From: Gammaproteobacteria bacterium
Lineage (GTDB): Bacteria; Pseudomonadota; Gammaproteobacteria; Pseudomonadales; Azotimanducaceae
Assembly: GCA_026706385.1 (NCBI GenBank)
Contig: JAPOYV010000015.1
Span: 20,553-84,552 of the forward strand
DNA: 64,000 nucleotides
Reading direction: 5' to 3'
This document shows positions 1 through 11,576 of the stretch, piece by piece. A program made the position numbers and the translations under genes. How positions within the stretch are numbered: the first letter of the stretch is position 1; each line of letters opens with the position of its first letter. The notes under the pieces were generated by a model. It made no database searches. It was given only the letters and a program-made list of their open reading frames with translations, and was not told the DNA's origin.

Positions 1-573
1 CGCAAGGCGCACGCGCGCCATGCCGACGACGACGACATCTATGCGATCACCTTCTCCAACTACGAAGCGGGCGTGAAGGAGTCGGACTGGCTCGACAAGT
101 CGCTGCTACGGCCGGACGGTGCCTTGACCGGGGTCGAGCGCGTCGACGGATTCGCGTTGACCAAGGCGGACGACGGCGTCTGGGCATCGTCCGACGGTGC
201 GGAACTCGACCAGGGCAAGGCCGAGACCTTCGCCGGCCGTTTCAGCGGCCTCTCCGTCATTGGCGTCAGCGACCTCGCATTGCCCGAAGCGCCGAAGATG
301 ACCTTCGCGCTGACCGACGAAAGCGGCACCCAGACCCTGCGCATCTTTCATCTTGAAGCGGACGACGACTACGTAGCGGTGTCGGATCGCGTGTCGGGCA
401 CGTTCGAGATGTCGTCGTACATCGCTGAACAGATGGACACGACCGTGGCCGACCTGGCGCCCGATCCCCCGGAGGACGAAGCCGCGGATGAGGACATCGA
501 CGAGCCGCCCTTGGAGGACCTCGAAGTGATCGATGACGACGAGTCCGCCGAGTCGGCACCGTTGTTGCCATGA
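1..573 (+). CDS. DUF4340-type protein, C-terminal part (5' end outside window)
   Basis: The frame is open from the first base, so the start lies upstream; an internal GTG at 73 is not a convincing start. The visible 190 residues have alternating short beta-rich segments, including WLDKSLLR near residue 29 and a late EMSSYIAEQM segment, which match the repeated unit of the DUF4340 family. These proteins are often found beside ABC-type gliding or export permeases. The last 40 residues are very acidic (Asp/Glu runs) and probably disordered. The stop overlaps the next ATG by 4 bases, so it is coupled to the GST gene. Family assignment is fairly good; function is unknown. Confidence 0.6.
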   Translation, partial: RKAHARHADDDDIYAITFSNYEAGVKESDWLDKSLLRPDGALTGVERVDGFALTKADDGVWASSDGAELDQGKAETFAGRFSGLSVIGVSDLALPEAPKMTFALTDESGTQTLRIFHLEADDDYVAVSDRVSGTFEMSSYIAEQMDTTVADLAPDPPEDEAADEDIDEPPLEDLEVIDDDESAESAPLLP

Positions 574-1184
574 TCGACCTCTACACTTGGCCGACTCCCA
601 ACGGTCGCAAGATCTCCATAGCCCTCGAGGAACTCGGCCTCGACTACCGCGTCCACGCCGTCAACATCGGCAAGGACGAGCAGTTTGCGCCCGAGTTTCT
701 CGCGCTCAGCCCGAACAACAAGATCCCCGCCATCGTCGACGAAGGACGCTCGCTGATGGAGTCCGGCGCGATCCTCCTCTACCTGGCGGACAAGACTGGG
801 CGCTTGGGCGGCAGCGACCGCTGGACGACCATGGAGTGGCTGATGCTGCAGATGGGCGGCGTCGGCCCGATGCTCGGCCAGGCCAACCACTTCCTGCACT
901 TCAACGCGGGCAAGTCCGACTACGCGGAGCAACGCTACGCGGCGGAAGCCAAGCGCCTCTACGGCGTCCTCGATCACCGCCTGGAGGACCGCGACTTCCT
1001 GGCCGGCGACTATTCCATTGCCGACATCGCGACTTGGCCGTGGGTCTCGCGATGGCCGTGGCACCGCATCGACTGGGCGGACTACCCGAACCTCGAACGC
1101 TGGTTCAGGGAGATCGCCAAGCGTCCGGCCGTCCGTCGCGGTTGGCCCGTACCGTTCGACACAGGGGAGATTCCGCTCCCGTAA
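570..1184 (+). CDS. yfcG: Glutathione S-transferase, Nu class (YfcG/YghU-like)
   Basis: The 204-residue protein has an N-terminal thioredoxin-fold GST domain (residues 1-78) and a helical C-terminal domain (about 85-200). The N-terminus has the TPNG segment at residues 9-12 and the SPNNKIPAIVD and ESGAILLYLA motifs typical of E. coli YfcG. Such enzymes bind glutathione or glutathione disulfide and have disulfide-bond reductase activity rather than classical conjugation (family knowledge). The ATG overlaps the stop of the DUF4340 gene (ATGA type), so translation is probably coupled. Full length, no anomalies. Confidence 0.9.
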   Translation: MIDLYTWPTPNGRKISIALEELGLDYRVHAVNIGKDEQFAPEFLALSPNNKIPAIVDEGRSLMESGAILLYLADKTGRLGGSDRWTTMEWLMLQMGGVGPMLGQANHFLHFNAGKSDYAEQRYAAEAKRLYGVLDHRLEDRDFLAGDYSIADIATWPWVSRWPWHRIDWADYPNLERWFREIAKRPAVRRGWPVPFDTGEIPLP

Positions 1185-1372
1185 CTCCCGCAGGCTTGGC
1201 GTAGTTGGTCGTCTAGCAAGCTCGGGACACTGGGACCCCGAGCCGGGCCACTCGCGCAAACCGTCCTACACCCAGCGTGGCGAATTCCCTACGCGAGTTT
1301 CAGCCATCGCCCCTAGCGCCTCCGGCGGAACCTCCGCCATCGTTTGCCGGTAACTCATGCCGGACCCAGCAC

Positions 1373-2045
1373 ATGGTCGACGCCCTCAGCCACGACCAGA
1401 ACTTCAAGAACCTGATCATTGACTACCCGCGCGACGCGTTGGCCTTCTTTGCTCCCGCCGAGGCACCGATCCCGGAGGACGACGTGCGCATCACGCCTGT
1501 GCGCCAGGAGCAACTCCAGGAGCGGCTCGGCGACCGCGCTGGCCGAGAAGTCGGCCGAGCGCTGGCTGGACAGCGGCAACGTGGTGGCGCGTGTCGACCT
1601 CCCGAACATGGACGGCGCCGGGCGCGACCGCGTCGACGTCTACGCGCACGCGGTTCGCGGCCTGCTGGCGCTGGAGGCGGACGGTGCCAAACGGGAGAAG
1701 TATTTGGATTTCATCGACATCTACGCTGGGCTGACGGACAATGAAATGCGCCGCTACCGGCGGGAGTATCCCGAGGAGGGCAGCATCGTGACAGGATTCG
1801 TTCAGAGGGCCCGAGCCGAAGGCATCGAGCGAGGCATCGAGCGAGGCATCGAGCAAGGAATCGAGAAGGGTCGCGCCGAGGGTGGGCGTGCGGTCCTCGA
1901 GCGACAGCTGCGGAAGCGTTTCGGCCAACTGTCGCCGGGCACCGCCGAACGGCTTCGGCAGGCGCCCGAGGCCGAGTTGGCGACTTGGGCCGACAACGTG
2001 CTGGACGCGGCGACGCTCGACGAGGTGTTTCGCACGACGCCCTAG
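1373..2045 (+). pseudogene. Broken Rpn-family (PD-(D/E)XK) nuclease gene
   Basis: The N-terminal part from ATG 1373 (DQNFKNLIIDYPRDALAFF, ending QEQLQERLGDR) is typical of Rpn/transposase_31-like nucleases. It runs into a different frame near 1535-1545. The C-terminal part, from about ALAEKSAERW to the TAG at 2045, is in the third frame and holds the family's DUF4351-like tail. About 100 residues that normally carry the nuclease core between these pieces are absent, so a deletion also shifted the frame. The tail contains a repeated EGIERGIERGIE segment. It is probably inactive. An intact Rpn-like gene lies at 17745-18788. Confidence 0.75.
1821..1868 (+). repeat. Four tandem 12-bp units in the Rpn-like tail
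   Basis: Four consecutive 12-base copies of ggcatcgagcga, the last two with substitutions, encode repeated GIER/GIEQ/GIEK tetrapeptides. Such Glu/Arg/Gly linker repeats are common in Rpn-like proteins and change in number by slippage. Confidence 0.8.
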
Positions 2046-2234
2046 CGTTCTGAAGTAAGCCCATCTCTGCAATAACTGAACATAGTTGCTGGAGACTAGG
2101 CGGCGAACCTTGACGGTGCGGGGACGTCCCCTTCCGAAGCGTTGGTCTGGGTCAGCACCGGACTGCCGTTCGACATCGGTAGCGATTGGCTTAGACTCGC
2201 GAGTTCCGCGGATCGAGGCTCATGCATCGTGGAG

Positions 2235-3338
2235 ATGACACCGGCCATCGGCTTGTTCCAGGGCAATTGGTTTTCGCGCGGCGAAGGTGCGCTGGCGCTC
2301 ACCGACTCCGAGGCGGACCTGATCAACGCGGCGCTCGGCAAAGCGGCGAAGCGTTGGGACGGCGTTTCGGATGCTGCGCGCCTGGAAGCGATCGCGGCGG
2401 CCCACCCGGCGGTTTGCGACCGAATCGGCGTGCGCCTGCTCAAGGTCGCGGTGGGGATGCGCGGCTGCGGCGGCGCAGTGAAGTTCCTGCTCGACCGGGG
2501 CGTGCTGCTGGACGCGGACCCGACGCAGTACACGGTTCTGCATGAAGCGGCGTGGGCGGGAGCGACGGACACGCTGCGCGCCGTCTTCGAGTCGGGTGCT
2601 TCCGATGCCACGCCGGTATCGGTCAAGAAGCCCCACACCGGCTGGCCGGACAACGTGTCGTTGATGTACTGGGCCGCTTGGGGTGGCTACCCGGAACTCG
2701 CCAAGGTGTTGACCCAATACGGCGCGGGCGTGCACCACGAACTCAAGATCAAGGGCAACGGCGAGCGCGGCACAACGTCCCTGCACGAGGCCGTCGCGCC
2801 GGGCCCGTGGGGCGACGACAACCCGATCCGGTCCAACGCGGGGAAGCTCGAAGTCGCCCGCATCCTCATCGACGACGGCGCGGACTACGACATCTATACG
2901 GCCTGCGCCCTGGACGACTCCGCTCGCGTGACGACCCTGGTCGACGGCCACCCGGCACACGCCAACTTGCCGGACGATTACGGCATGAGACCGTTGCATT
3001 GGGCCGCCCGTGCGGGGTCGTCGGCCTGCCTTGCGCTGCTCCTCGCCAACGGTGCCGAGGTGAATGCGGCCAACAAGGCACGTCGCACCGCGCTGCAACT
3101 CGCCGCCGAGCATGATCGGGCGGAGGTGATCGGCATCCTCGCCGCGAACGGCGCACAGCTCGATACCCAGGACCGCAAGGGCCGCACACCGCTGCACCGC
3201 GCGACGTACGAAGGCAAGGTGGCGGCCGCCGAGGCGCTGCTCGCGGCCGGCGCGGATCCTATGGTGCCCAACAAGAGCGGCAAGAACGCGTTCGAGATCG
3301 CGCGCAAGGACGCGAAGTACCTCAAGGCGCGGGGTTAG
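2235..3338 (+). CDS. Ankyrin-repeat protein
   Basis: About 367 residues from ATG 2235; an upstream TTG (2142) and GTG (2229) are possible starts, and no strong Shine-Dalgarno decides between them. No signal peptide is obvious. The C-terminal half has clear ankyrin units (GMRPLHWAARAG, RRTALQLAAEHDRAEVIGILAANGA, GRTPLHRATYEGKVAAAEALLAAGAD), and degenerate ones precede them (TVLHEAAWAG, LMYWAAWGGYPELAKVL). Ankyrin arrays bind proteins; the partner cannot be read from the sequence. It stands between the broken Rpn gene and a PhyH dioxygenase on the same strand, with 76 bases to the next start. Confidence 0.85.
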   Translation: MTPAIGLFQGNWFSRGEGALALTDSEADLINAALGKAAKRWDGVSDAARLEAIAAAHPAVCDRIGVRLLKVAVGMRGCGGAVKFLLDRGVLLDADPTQYTVLHEAAWAGATDTLRAVFESGASDATPVSVKKPHTGWPDNVSLMYWAAWGGYPELAKVLTQYGAGVHHELKIKGNGERGTTSLHEAVAPGPWGDDNPIRSNAGKLEVARILIDDGADYDIYTACALDDSARVTTLVDGHPAHANLPDDYGMRPLHWAARAGSSACLALLLANGAEVNAANKARRTALQLAAEHDRAEVIGILAANGAQLDTQDRKGRTPLHRATYEGKVAAAEALLAAGADPMVPNKSGKNAFEIARKDAKYLKARG

Positions 3339-3414
3339 ACCGGCCACCGGGCTTGCCCCGGTGTGCGCGACGCGTGACACTCCGGCACCCTTGAGGACTT
3401 AGAGGTCGAAACTC

Positions 3415-4398
3415 GTGCGTACAGAGAAGCAGGCGGACACCGAGCGCGTATCACCCGTGATCAGGCGGATGCGTGGTGACAACGAGTCAGCGCGCGAACG
3501 CGTCTTGGCCGAGATCGAGGCGTTGGGCCTCAACGAAAATCTCAGGGAGCTCGAGGTGCAGGGCTTCACGGTGGTGGAGGGAGCCCTCGCTGAGAACCAA
3601 ATCGAGCGCGCCAAGGCGGCCATCCTGCGTCGAGTCGAGTCGAACAAGGGCGCCAAGATCGACCCCGAGACGGCGACGGCCGAAGACTTCAACGGGATGA
3701 ACTACCTGCACTACCTGATCTTCGATGATCCGGTCTTCCCCGAGATTCCCCTCGAGCCCAAGCCGCTGGCGCTGATCACGTACCTGCTCGGGGAGAGCTG
3801 CGTGCTTTCGTCGATGGGATGCCATTTCCGGGGCCCGGGTGGGATGCCGCTCGGCGTCCATGCGGACGGCATCAGCGTCGGCATGAACGAGGTTTCGCAG
3901 GTGGCGAACTGCAACTACGCGCTGACGCCGTATTCGCAGGACGCGGGAGCGCTCGTGCTGTTCCCGGGCAGCCACCGCCGAAACCGGCAGCCATCGGCGC
4001 ACGAGAACTGGACGGTGGGCGGCGACACGATGGTCGATGTTCTCGCCAAAGGGCTAAAGCCCGGTGAAGTCGATGCGCTGGACTGGACCGCGCCGCGAGG
4101 TGCCGTGACGATGAATCTGAACCCTGGCGACGCGGCGATCTGGCACGGCAACTCGTGGCACGGCGGTTGGCGCAGGGACCTGCCGGGTGTGCGGATGAAC
4201 CTGGCGGCGTACTTCTGTCGGCCCCACCTGTCGACCCAGGAACGCCGTGGCGACACGCGCTACCCCGAGGTTTTCGAGCGCTACGCGGACGAGCCCCGAT
4301 TCGCGCGGTTGCTGGGCGAGCGGGTCTTCAACGGCTGGCGAGACGAAGGCCCGGATTTCACCGGCGTCAAGGATTCGCCCTCGGGGTTGTTCGACTAG
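3415..4398 (+). CDS. Phytanoyl-CoA dioxygenase (PhyH) family protein
   Basis: This 327-residue Fe(II)/2-oxoglutarate oxygenase starts at GTG 3415, with AGAGG at 3401-3405 nine bases upstream. The iron-binding HxD is H149-A-D151 in LGVHADGISVG; the distal histidine is in AIWHGNSWHGGW (H249 most likely), followed by an RMN segment suited to bind 2-oxoglutarate. PhyH proteins hydroxylate or halogenate diverse small molecules, and the substrate cannot be predicted. Only 18 bases separate it from the yejB start, so it may be co-transcribed with the peptide transporter. It is one of five PhyH genes in the window. Confidence 0.88.
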   Translation: MRTEKQADTERVSPVIRRMRGDNESARERVLAEIEALGLNENLRELEVQGFTVVEGALAENQIERAKAAILRRVESNKGAKIDPETATAEDFNGMNYLHYLIFDDPVFPEIPLEPKPLALITYLLGESCVLSSMGCHFRGPGGMPLGVHADGISVGMNEVSQVANCNYALTPYSQDAGALVLFPGSHRRNRQPSAHENWTVGGDTMVDVLAKGLKPGEVDALDWTAPRGAVTMNLNPGDAAIWHGNSWHGGWRRDLPGVRMNLAAYFCRPHLSTQERRGDTRYPEVFERYADEPRFARLLGERVFNGWRDEGPDFTGVKDSPSGLFD

Positions 4399-4416
4399 TT
4401 CGATCGAGTCGCCGGC

Positions 4417-5502
4417 GTGCTTCGCTACGTCGCCAAGCGCCTGGCCCTGATCGTGCCGACCCTGTTCGGCATCATCACCATCAACTTCTTCATCGTCCAG
4501 CTCGCGCCGGGCGGGCCGGTGGACCAGATGCTGGCCCAGATGACCGGCGAACAGGTCGGCGCCACCGTGCGCATCGCCGGGGCGGTTGCCGAACCGGTTG
4601 CGATGGACACGATGTCCACGCAGTTCCCGGGTGCGGAAGGCGTCGATCCAGAGCTGATCGCCGCATTGGAGAAGCAGTTCGGTTTCGACCGCCCGCTGCA
4701 CGAACGGTATCTGCAGCTCATTGGGGACTACCTGCGCTTCGACTTGGGCGAGAGCTACTACCAGAACCGCCCGGTGTTGAGCCTCGTGTTCGAGCGGTTC
4801 CCCGTGTCCATTTCGCTCGGGCTCTGGTCCATGCTGCTCACCTACCTGATCGCGATCCCGTTGGGCGTCGCGAAGGCGGTTCGCGACGGCAGCCGGTTCG
4901 ACGTGTGGACGAGCGCTGCGATCTTCGTCGGCTACGCGACGCCGGGATTCCTGTTTGCCGTTTTTCTCATCGTGCTCTTCGCGGGCGGCACGTACTTCGA
5001 TCTGTTCCCGCTCAAAGGGCTCGTCTCGGAGAACTTCAACGAACTCTCCTTGCCCGCCAAGATCGGCGACTATTTCTGGCACCTGGCGCTGCCGGTACTG
5101 TCGCTGACGATCGGCGGCTTCGCGACGCTGACGATGCTGACCAAGAACTCCTTCCTGGAGGAGATCAGCAAGCAGTTCGTGCTCACGGCGCGGTCGAAGG
5201 GTCTCGATGAACGCCGGGTGCTCTACGGGCACGTGTTCCGCAACGCCATGCTCATCGTGGTGGCGGGGTTCCCGGCGGCATTGATCGGCGTGCTCTTTAC
5301 CGGCGCGCTCCTGATCGAGGTGATCTTCTCCCTGGAGGGCTTGGGGCTACTCGGTTTCGAAGCCGCCTTGGCGCGCGACTTCCCGGTGATGTTCGGCACG
5401 CTCTACATGTTCACGCTGGTCGGCCTGCTGCTGCATCTGGTGGGCGACATCGCCTACACGCTGGTCGACCCGCGCATCGACTTCGAGACCCGCGAGGCCT
5501 GA
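4417..5502 (+). CDS. yejB: Oligopeptide ABC transporter permease YejB
   Basis: This 361-residue inner-membrane permease starts with the typical [37 protein letters not shown] first helix (GTG start at 4417). A periplasmic loop follows, then a BPD_transp_1 domain with several membrane helices and a cytoplasmic coupling segment with [13 protein letters not shown] near residues 264-276. YejB pairs with YejE to form the channel of the YejABEF importer, which in enterobacteria takes up microcin C and peptides. The stop overlaps the yejE ATG by one base (TGATG). Confidence 0.93.
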   Translation: MLRYVAKRLALIVPTLFGIITINFFIVQLAPGGPVDQMLAQMTGEQVGATVRIAGAVAEPVAMDTMSTQFPGAEGVDPELIAALEKQFGFDRPLHERYLQLIGDYLRFDLGESYYQNRPVLSLVFERFPVSISLGLWSMLLTYLIAIPLGVAKAVRDGSRFDVWTSAAIFVGYATPGFLFAVFLIVLFAGGTYFDLFPLKGLVSENFNELSLPAKIGDYFWHLALPVLSLTIGGFATLTMLTKNSFLEEISKQFVLTARSKGLDERRVLYGHVFRNAMLIVVAGFPAALIGVLFTGALLIEVIFSLEGLGLLGFEAALARDFPVMFGTLYMFTLVGLLLHLVGDIAYTLVDPRIDFETREA

Positions 5503-6541
5503 TGGCGCTGAGTCCCCTGACGCGCAGGCGGTGGGCGAACTTCCGCGCCCATCGTCGCGGCTACCTGTCGCTCAAGGTGTTTGTCGTCCTGTTGATCGTC
5601 TCGTTTCTCGCCGAGCTTGTCGCCAACGACAAGCCCTTATTGCTGGGATACGACGGGGGGATCCATTGGCCGGTGTTCGCGACCTACCCGGAGACGGCCT
5701 TCGGGGGTGCCCTGGATTCAGAGGCCGACTACCGCGACCCCGAGGTGCAAGCGCTCATCGCGGCCGGCGACGGGTGGGCCGTCTGGCCACCTATCCCTTA
5801 CAGCTACGACACCATCGACTGGCAAATCGGCCAGCCCGTACCCGCGCGGCCGTCGGCTCGCCACTGGCTGGGCACGGACGACGTGTCCCGCGACGTGCTC
5901 GCGCGCCTCATCTACGGCTTTCGCCTGTCGGTGCTGTTCGGGATCGCTTTGACGGCGATCAGTTCGGTGATCGGCGTCCTCGTGGGCGCCGTGCAAGGTT
6001 TCTTCGGCGGCTGGATCGACCTCGTCGGCCAACGTCTGGTGGAGATCTGGGCCGGGTTGCCGGTCCTGTTCCTGCTGATCATCCTGTCGAGCCTGGTGCA
6101 ACCGAGCGTCTTTGCGCTCCTGGCGCTGCTCGTGCTGTTCAGTTGGATGGCGCTGGTCGCCGTCGTCCGGGCCGAGTTCCTGCGCACGCGCAACTTCGAT
6201 TACGTGCGCGCCTCGCGCGCCCTCGGCGTCTCCAACTTCGCGATCATGCGCCAGGACGTGCTGCCGAACGCGATGGTCGCGACGCTGACGTTCGTGCCGT
6301 TCCTGCTGACCGGCTCGATCACGCTGTTGACGTCGCTCGACTTCCTCGGGTTCGGCCTGCCGGCGGGCTCGCCCTCGCTCGGCGAACTCTTGGCCCAGGG
6401 CAAGGCCAATCTGCAGGCGCCGTGGCTGGGGCTGGCCGGCTTCTTCACGCTGCTCGTGATGCTGACGCTCTTGATCTTCATCGGCGAGGCGGTGCGGGAC
6501 GCCTTCGATCCCAGGCGTTCCGTGACCGGAGCGGAGGCAGC

Positions 6542-6545
<4 letters not shown>
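5502..6545 (+). CDS. yejE: Oligopeptide ABC transporter permease YejE
   Basis: The 347-residue permease has the YejE-type N-terminus: a first membrane helix after RRGYLSLKVFVV and a long periplasmic stretch holding DYRDPEVQALIAAG and a PIPYSYDTIDW segment. The conserved RHWLGTDDVSRDVLARL motif follows, then the transmembrane BPD domain. The coupling loop has RASRALGVSNFAIMRQDVLPN. The ATG overlaps the yejB stop, and its own TGA overlaps the GTG start of yejF. The four genes read as one operon. Confidence 0.93.
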
Positions 6546-8129
<1,584 letters not shown>

Positions 8130-8137
<8 letters not shown>

Positions 8138-9968
8138 AGTCCGTCTGGTCTTCCTCGTCACCTTGGTGCTTGGCATCGACGCAACGGTCGCGGCGGATTT
8201 CGCCGATGCTGAGTGCCAACACGGGATTTCCTACTTCGGCGACTTCAAGTACGCGGCCGGCTTCGCGCACTTCGACTACGTCAACCCCGATGCGCCGAAA
8301 GGCGGGACGCTGGTGCGCTCCGTCGGTGCCGGCTTCAACAACTTCACCCCGTTCATCGCCAAAGGCGTGTCGGTGCCTGGCATCACCGTGATCGGCGACC
8401 AGATCGCCTACGACTCCCTCATGCGCCCGTCGGATGACGAGGTGGGCGTCTTCTACGGCAACCTCGCGGAGTGCATCGCGGTCAACGACGACGTCACCGA
8501 GGTGCGCATGCTGTTGCGCGACGAAGCACGCTGGCACGATGGCCTCCCGGTGACCGCGACGGATGTGAAGTTCACCTTCGAGCACATCCGGGACCATGCC
8601 TTCCCCGGCGTCAAGGCGGCCTTCGCGCCGATCGAGGAAGTCGTCGTGCTTGATACCAAGGACGTCCTGTTCCGCTATCGCTGGCCCATGAACCTGAATG
8701 CCGTGACGGCGCTCGGCAAGGTGGCGATTCTGCCGGAGCACTATTGGCGCGACCTCGACAACAGCGCGACGACGATCGAGGCACCCCTGTCGAGCGGACC
8801 ATACCGGGTTGGTCGTTTCGAACTCGGCAAATTCATCGAGTTCCAGCGCGTCGACGACTACTGGGCGCGGGACTTGGGGTTCGCCAAGGGGCAGCACAAC
8901 CTGGACGTGATTCGCTACGAGGTGTACCGCGACGCCACCGTGCAGCGCGAGGCGCTGCGCAAGGGATTGATCGACGTGTTCTTCGAGGGCAACGCAGCGC
9001 TTTGGGCGACGGGCTACGACCTCCCGGCCAGGGACCAGGGGTTGCTCGAGTTGCGCATCCACGACTACCACGAATACATGGGCATCATCCGCGCACTGGC
9101 GTTCAACCTGACCAAGCCACGCTTCAAGGATGTCCGTGTCCGCGAAGCGCTGACCCTTGCCTTCGACTTCGACTGGATGAACGACGTTCTCGACTACGGG
9201 ACGTACCAGAAGCCGGAGAGTTTTTTCCACGGCACGTTTCTCAACGCCAAAGGCCTGCCGGAGGCGGACGAGCTCGCGCTCCTGGAGCCGTTTCGCGACC
9301 AGTTGCCGGAGCGCGTATTCACCGAGCCGCCGTTCGCCGAGAGCGGCACGGCGCGATTGCGTGGCCGGCAAGCCCTGCTGCGGGCGCAGGCGCTCTTGGC
9401 GGACGCGGGCTGGACGCAGCGGTCGGGCGAGGGGCTGGTCAACGAGGCGGGCGAAGTCTTCGAGATCGAGTTCCTGGTCGCTGGCCCGGCACGCGAACTG
9501 TTGCCTTACATCGCGCGCCTCGAACGGCTCGGGATGGCCGCGCGCATCCGCATGCTGGAGGCGGCGCAGTACATCAACATGCGTCGCCAGAACAAGGGCG
9601 ATGCCGTTTTCGGCAGCTTGGCCACCGCGATGCCGCCGAACCAAGAGGTGGCGGCCTACTACGCGTCGAACAGCCATGGCAACGCCAACTTCGCCCGCCT
9701 GGCTTCACCGGTCGTGGATGCGCTCGTGGCGAAGGTGCTCAGCGCGACGGACCGGGATTCCCTTCTCGCCGCCAGCCGCGCCCTCGACCGCGTGCTGTAC
9801 TGGAACTTCTACTTCATCCCTGTCCGCGCGGTGGAGGGTCAGCGCCTGGTTCTGTGGAGCAAGTTCGGCAAGCCCGAGACGCTGGCGCTGAGCGGCGGAT
9901 TCCCGGCTACCTGGTGGTGGGATCCCGTCGGGGCTGCCCGCGTCGAAGCGGCGTTGAAGGCGGACTGA
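8130..9968 (+). CDS. yejA: Periplasmic oligopeptide-binding protein YejA
   Basis: This 612-residue solute-binding protein (SBP family 5) has an N-terminal signal peptide, a basic start followed by a hydrophobic run and an AxA-type site near TVAAD. The mature start, HGISYFGDFKYAAGFAHFDYVNPDAPKGG, is characteristic of YejA. The ATG overlaps the yejF stop by 8 bases. In E. coli yejA comes first in the operon; here it comes last (B-E-F-A). It captures peptides for the YejBEF importer. Confidence 0.93.
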
Positions 9969-9994
9969 ACCAATCCGCGCAACAAACAATTCCC

Positions 9995-10013
9995 CGCCCC
10001 GGATTCAGGGGCG
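9995..10013 (+). terminator. GC-rich hairpin after yejA, possible terminator
   Basis: CGCCCC (9995-10000), a seven-base loop and GGGGCG (10008-10013) form a six-pair stem 27 bases after the yejA stop. There is no T-run, so intrinsic termination is uncertain; it could be the end of a Rho-dependent transcript. Confidence 0.3.
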
Positions 10014-10081
10014 TCAGAAGTGAAATGCCCTCCGGCGGCCGTGGCCGGTTACGCGACCCCGGCCGTCGGGACGGTTAACGC

Positions 10082-10423
10082 CTAGTCGGCGTCGTCCGCG
10101 GCGCTCAGCCGGTTCCAGGCACGCATGACCATGATGGTCACGCCCCCACTCAGCAGAACGACGGCGACCTGGTCGACGATAGCGTCCAGGTAGCTGCCGA
10201 TCGCATGGATGTGCCCGAGCACGTCGGCTCCGCCTGCGGCGCCAATGGCGATGGCCACTGCGAGATATGCCACGGGATCCTCGGCGTCGACGCCGATTGC
10301 ACCGTAGACAAGTCCCAGCAGGACCAACAGCAGTGGCAGGATGGCCATCGGTACGACGCCGGGCGCCAGCCCTTCGACGATGGCGATGATGACGGACGCG
10401 GCGATAACGATCTTGTTGAGCAT
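10082..10423 (-). CDS. Small four-helix membrane protein, unknown function
   Basis: A 113-residue, strongly hydrophobic protein with about four predicted membrane segments (roughly residues 5-20, 24-45, 50-65 and 80-100) separated by short acidic turns. The ATG at 10423 has a strong upstream GGGGAGGAG on the minus strand, which supports it as a real gene. No family is recognised. It stands alone, convergent with the yej operon and divergent from the enoyl-CoA hydratase. Confidence 0.65.
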   Translation of the reverse strand: MLNKIVIAASVIIAIVEGLAPGVVPMAILPLLLVLLGLVYGAIGVDAEDPVAYLAVAIAIGAAGGADVLGHIHAIGSYLDAIVDQVAVVLLSGGVTIMVMRAWNRLSAADDAD

Positions 10424-10752
10424 TTTTCTCCTCCCCGTTTACGTGTTGCCTCGTGCGCACCGACGCTGGTGAAAGCCTCTCCATCCACCAACGCGGTAGT
10501 ATCCCCTAGCATTTTCTGTTGCCAAGCGCAAGCGTGGACGTGTTACCGGTCTGCAACGTTGTAAGCGGGCGACGTCTACGACGGCACCAAAATGGGCTCG
10601 TGCACCGCGACGCAGCACGGTACGGCGTAGAGGACGGGTCGGGGCGGGTCGCTTCGCCCTGAAACATTTGGACGTCGTTCGAGGCGTGTCAAAGGCTTTG
10701 CATCTCGAGGCTGCTTGTCCGTAGGCTCCCTCCATCCTAGGAGGAGAGAAGC
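10424..10752. other. Intergenic region between divergent genes
   Basis: This 329-base stretch separates the divergent membrane-protein and enoyl-CoA hydratase genes and so must hold both promoters. No convincing ORF, RNA gene or repeat was seen. The only clear signals are the two ribosome-binding sites at its edges, including AGGAGGAG just before 10753. Confidence 0.5.
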
Positions 10753-11559
10753 ATGACCGCCGAGCGATTTCACGTCACCGAGTTCGCGGTGGACGGCCAC
10801 GTAGCACGCATCACCTTGAACCGTCCGGAGGCGATGAATTCGCTCAATCCCGACCTGCGATGGGAGCTCTCGCGACGGTTCGACGAGGTCGAGCACGACG
10901 ACGAGATCTGGCTTGCGGTGGTGACGGGAGCCGGCGAACGTGCCTTCTGTGCGGGCGCCGACCTCAAGCACCGCGCCCGGGAACGCGAGGCGACGGCGGA
11001 ACAGCGCGCCGAGTGGGCCCGCAAGTCGGCCGAGACCAGGTCGCTCACGGAACGCTGGTACTTCCCGAAACCGGTTATCGCGCGAGTCAACGGCTTCGCG
11101 TTGGGCGGCGGCCTGGAACTGGCCATGGCGTGCGACATCATCGTCGCCGCCGACCACGCCGAACTCGGCTTGCCGGAGCCGCGCCGCGGGTTGATCGCAG
11201 GCGCCGCCGGCGTGCATCGCCTGCCACGGCAGATCGGCCTCAAGGTCGCGATGGGCTACCTGCTGACGGGGCGCCACATGCCCGCGTCGCGGGCCTACGA
11301 GCTAGGGCTCGTCAACCAGGTCGTGCCACTCGAGGACCTCGACGCCGCCGTCGACGGCTGGGTGGCCGATGTGCTCCGTTGTGCGCCGCTGTCCGTGCGA
11401 GCGACCAAGGAAGCCACGATGCGGGGGCTCGACATGCCCTTGGCCCAGGCGTTCTACACCGCCTACGAGTGGGAGCGACGGCGGCGGCGCTCGGACGACG
11501 CGCTGGAGGGGCCGCGCGCATTCGCCGAGAAGCGCCAGCCACGCTGGCAGGCGAAGTAA
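10753..11559 (+). CDS. Enoyl-CoA hydratase/isomerase (crotonase) family protein
   Basis: A 268-residue crotonase, started by an ATG after a strong AGGAGGAG. The oxyanion-hole segments are FCAGADL (residues 65-71) and GFALGGG (114-120). Both glutamates used by true 2-enoyl-CoA hydratases appear to be present: E122 in GGGLELAM and E142 in GLPEPRRGL. Hydration of a 2-enoyl-CoA is therefore plausible, in beta-oxidation or another acyl-CoA pathway. It converges with a second crotonase gene (stops 17 bases apart). Confidence 0.88.
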   Translation: MTAERFHVTEFAVDGHVARITLNRPEAMNSLNPDLRWELSRRFDEVEHDDEIWLAVVTGAGERAFCAGADLKHRAREREATAEQRAEWARKSAETRSLTERWYFPKPVIARVNGFALGGGLELAMACDIIVAADHAELGLPEPRRGLIAGAAGVHRLPRQIGLKVAMGYLLTGRHMPASRAYELGLVNQVVPLEDLDAAVDGWVADVLRCAPLSVRATKEATMRGLDMPLAQAFYTAYEWERRRRRSDDALEGPRAFAEKRQPRWQAK

Positions 11560-11576
11560 GCGTTCACTTTTGGGCT

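Noticed and set aside
5531..6541. N-terminal extension of YejF by 337 codons
   Set aside because: It is an Arg/Pro-rich shadow of yejE; the ABC domain starts at GTG 6542.
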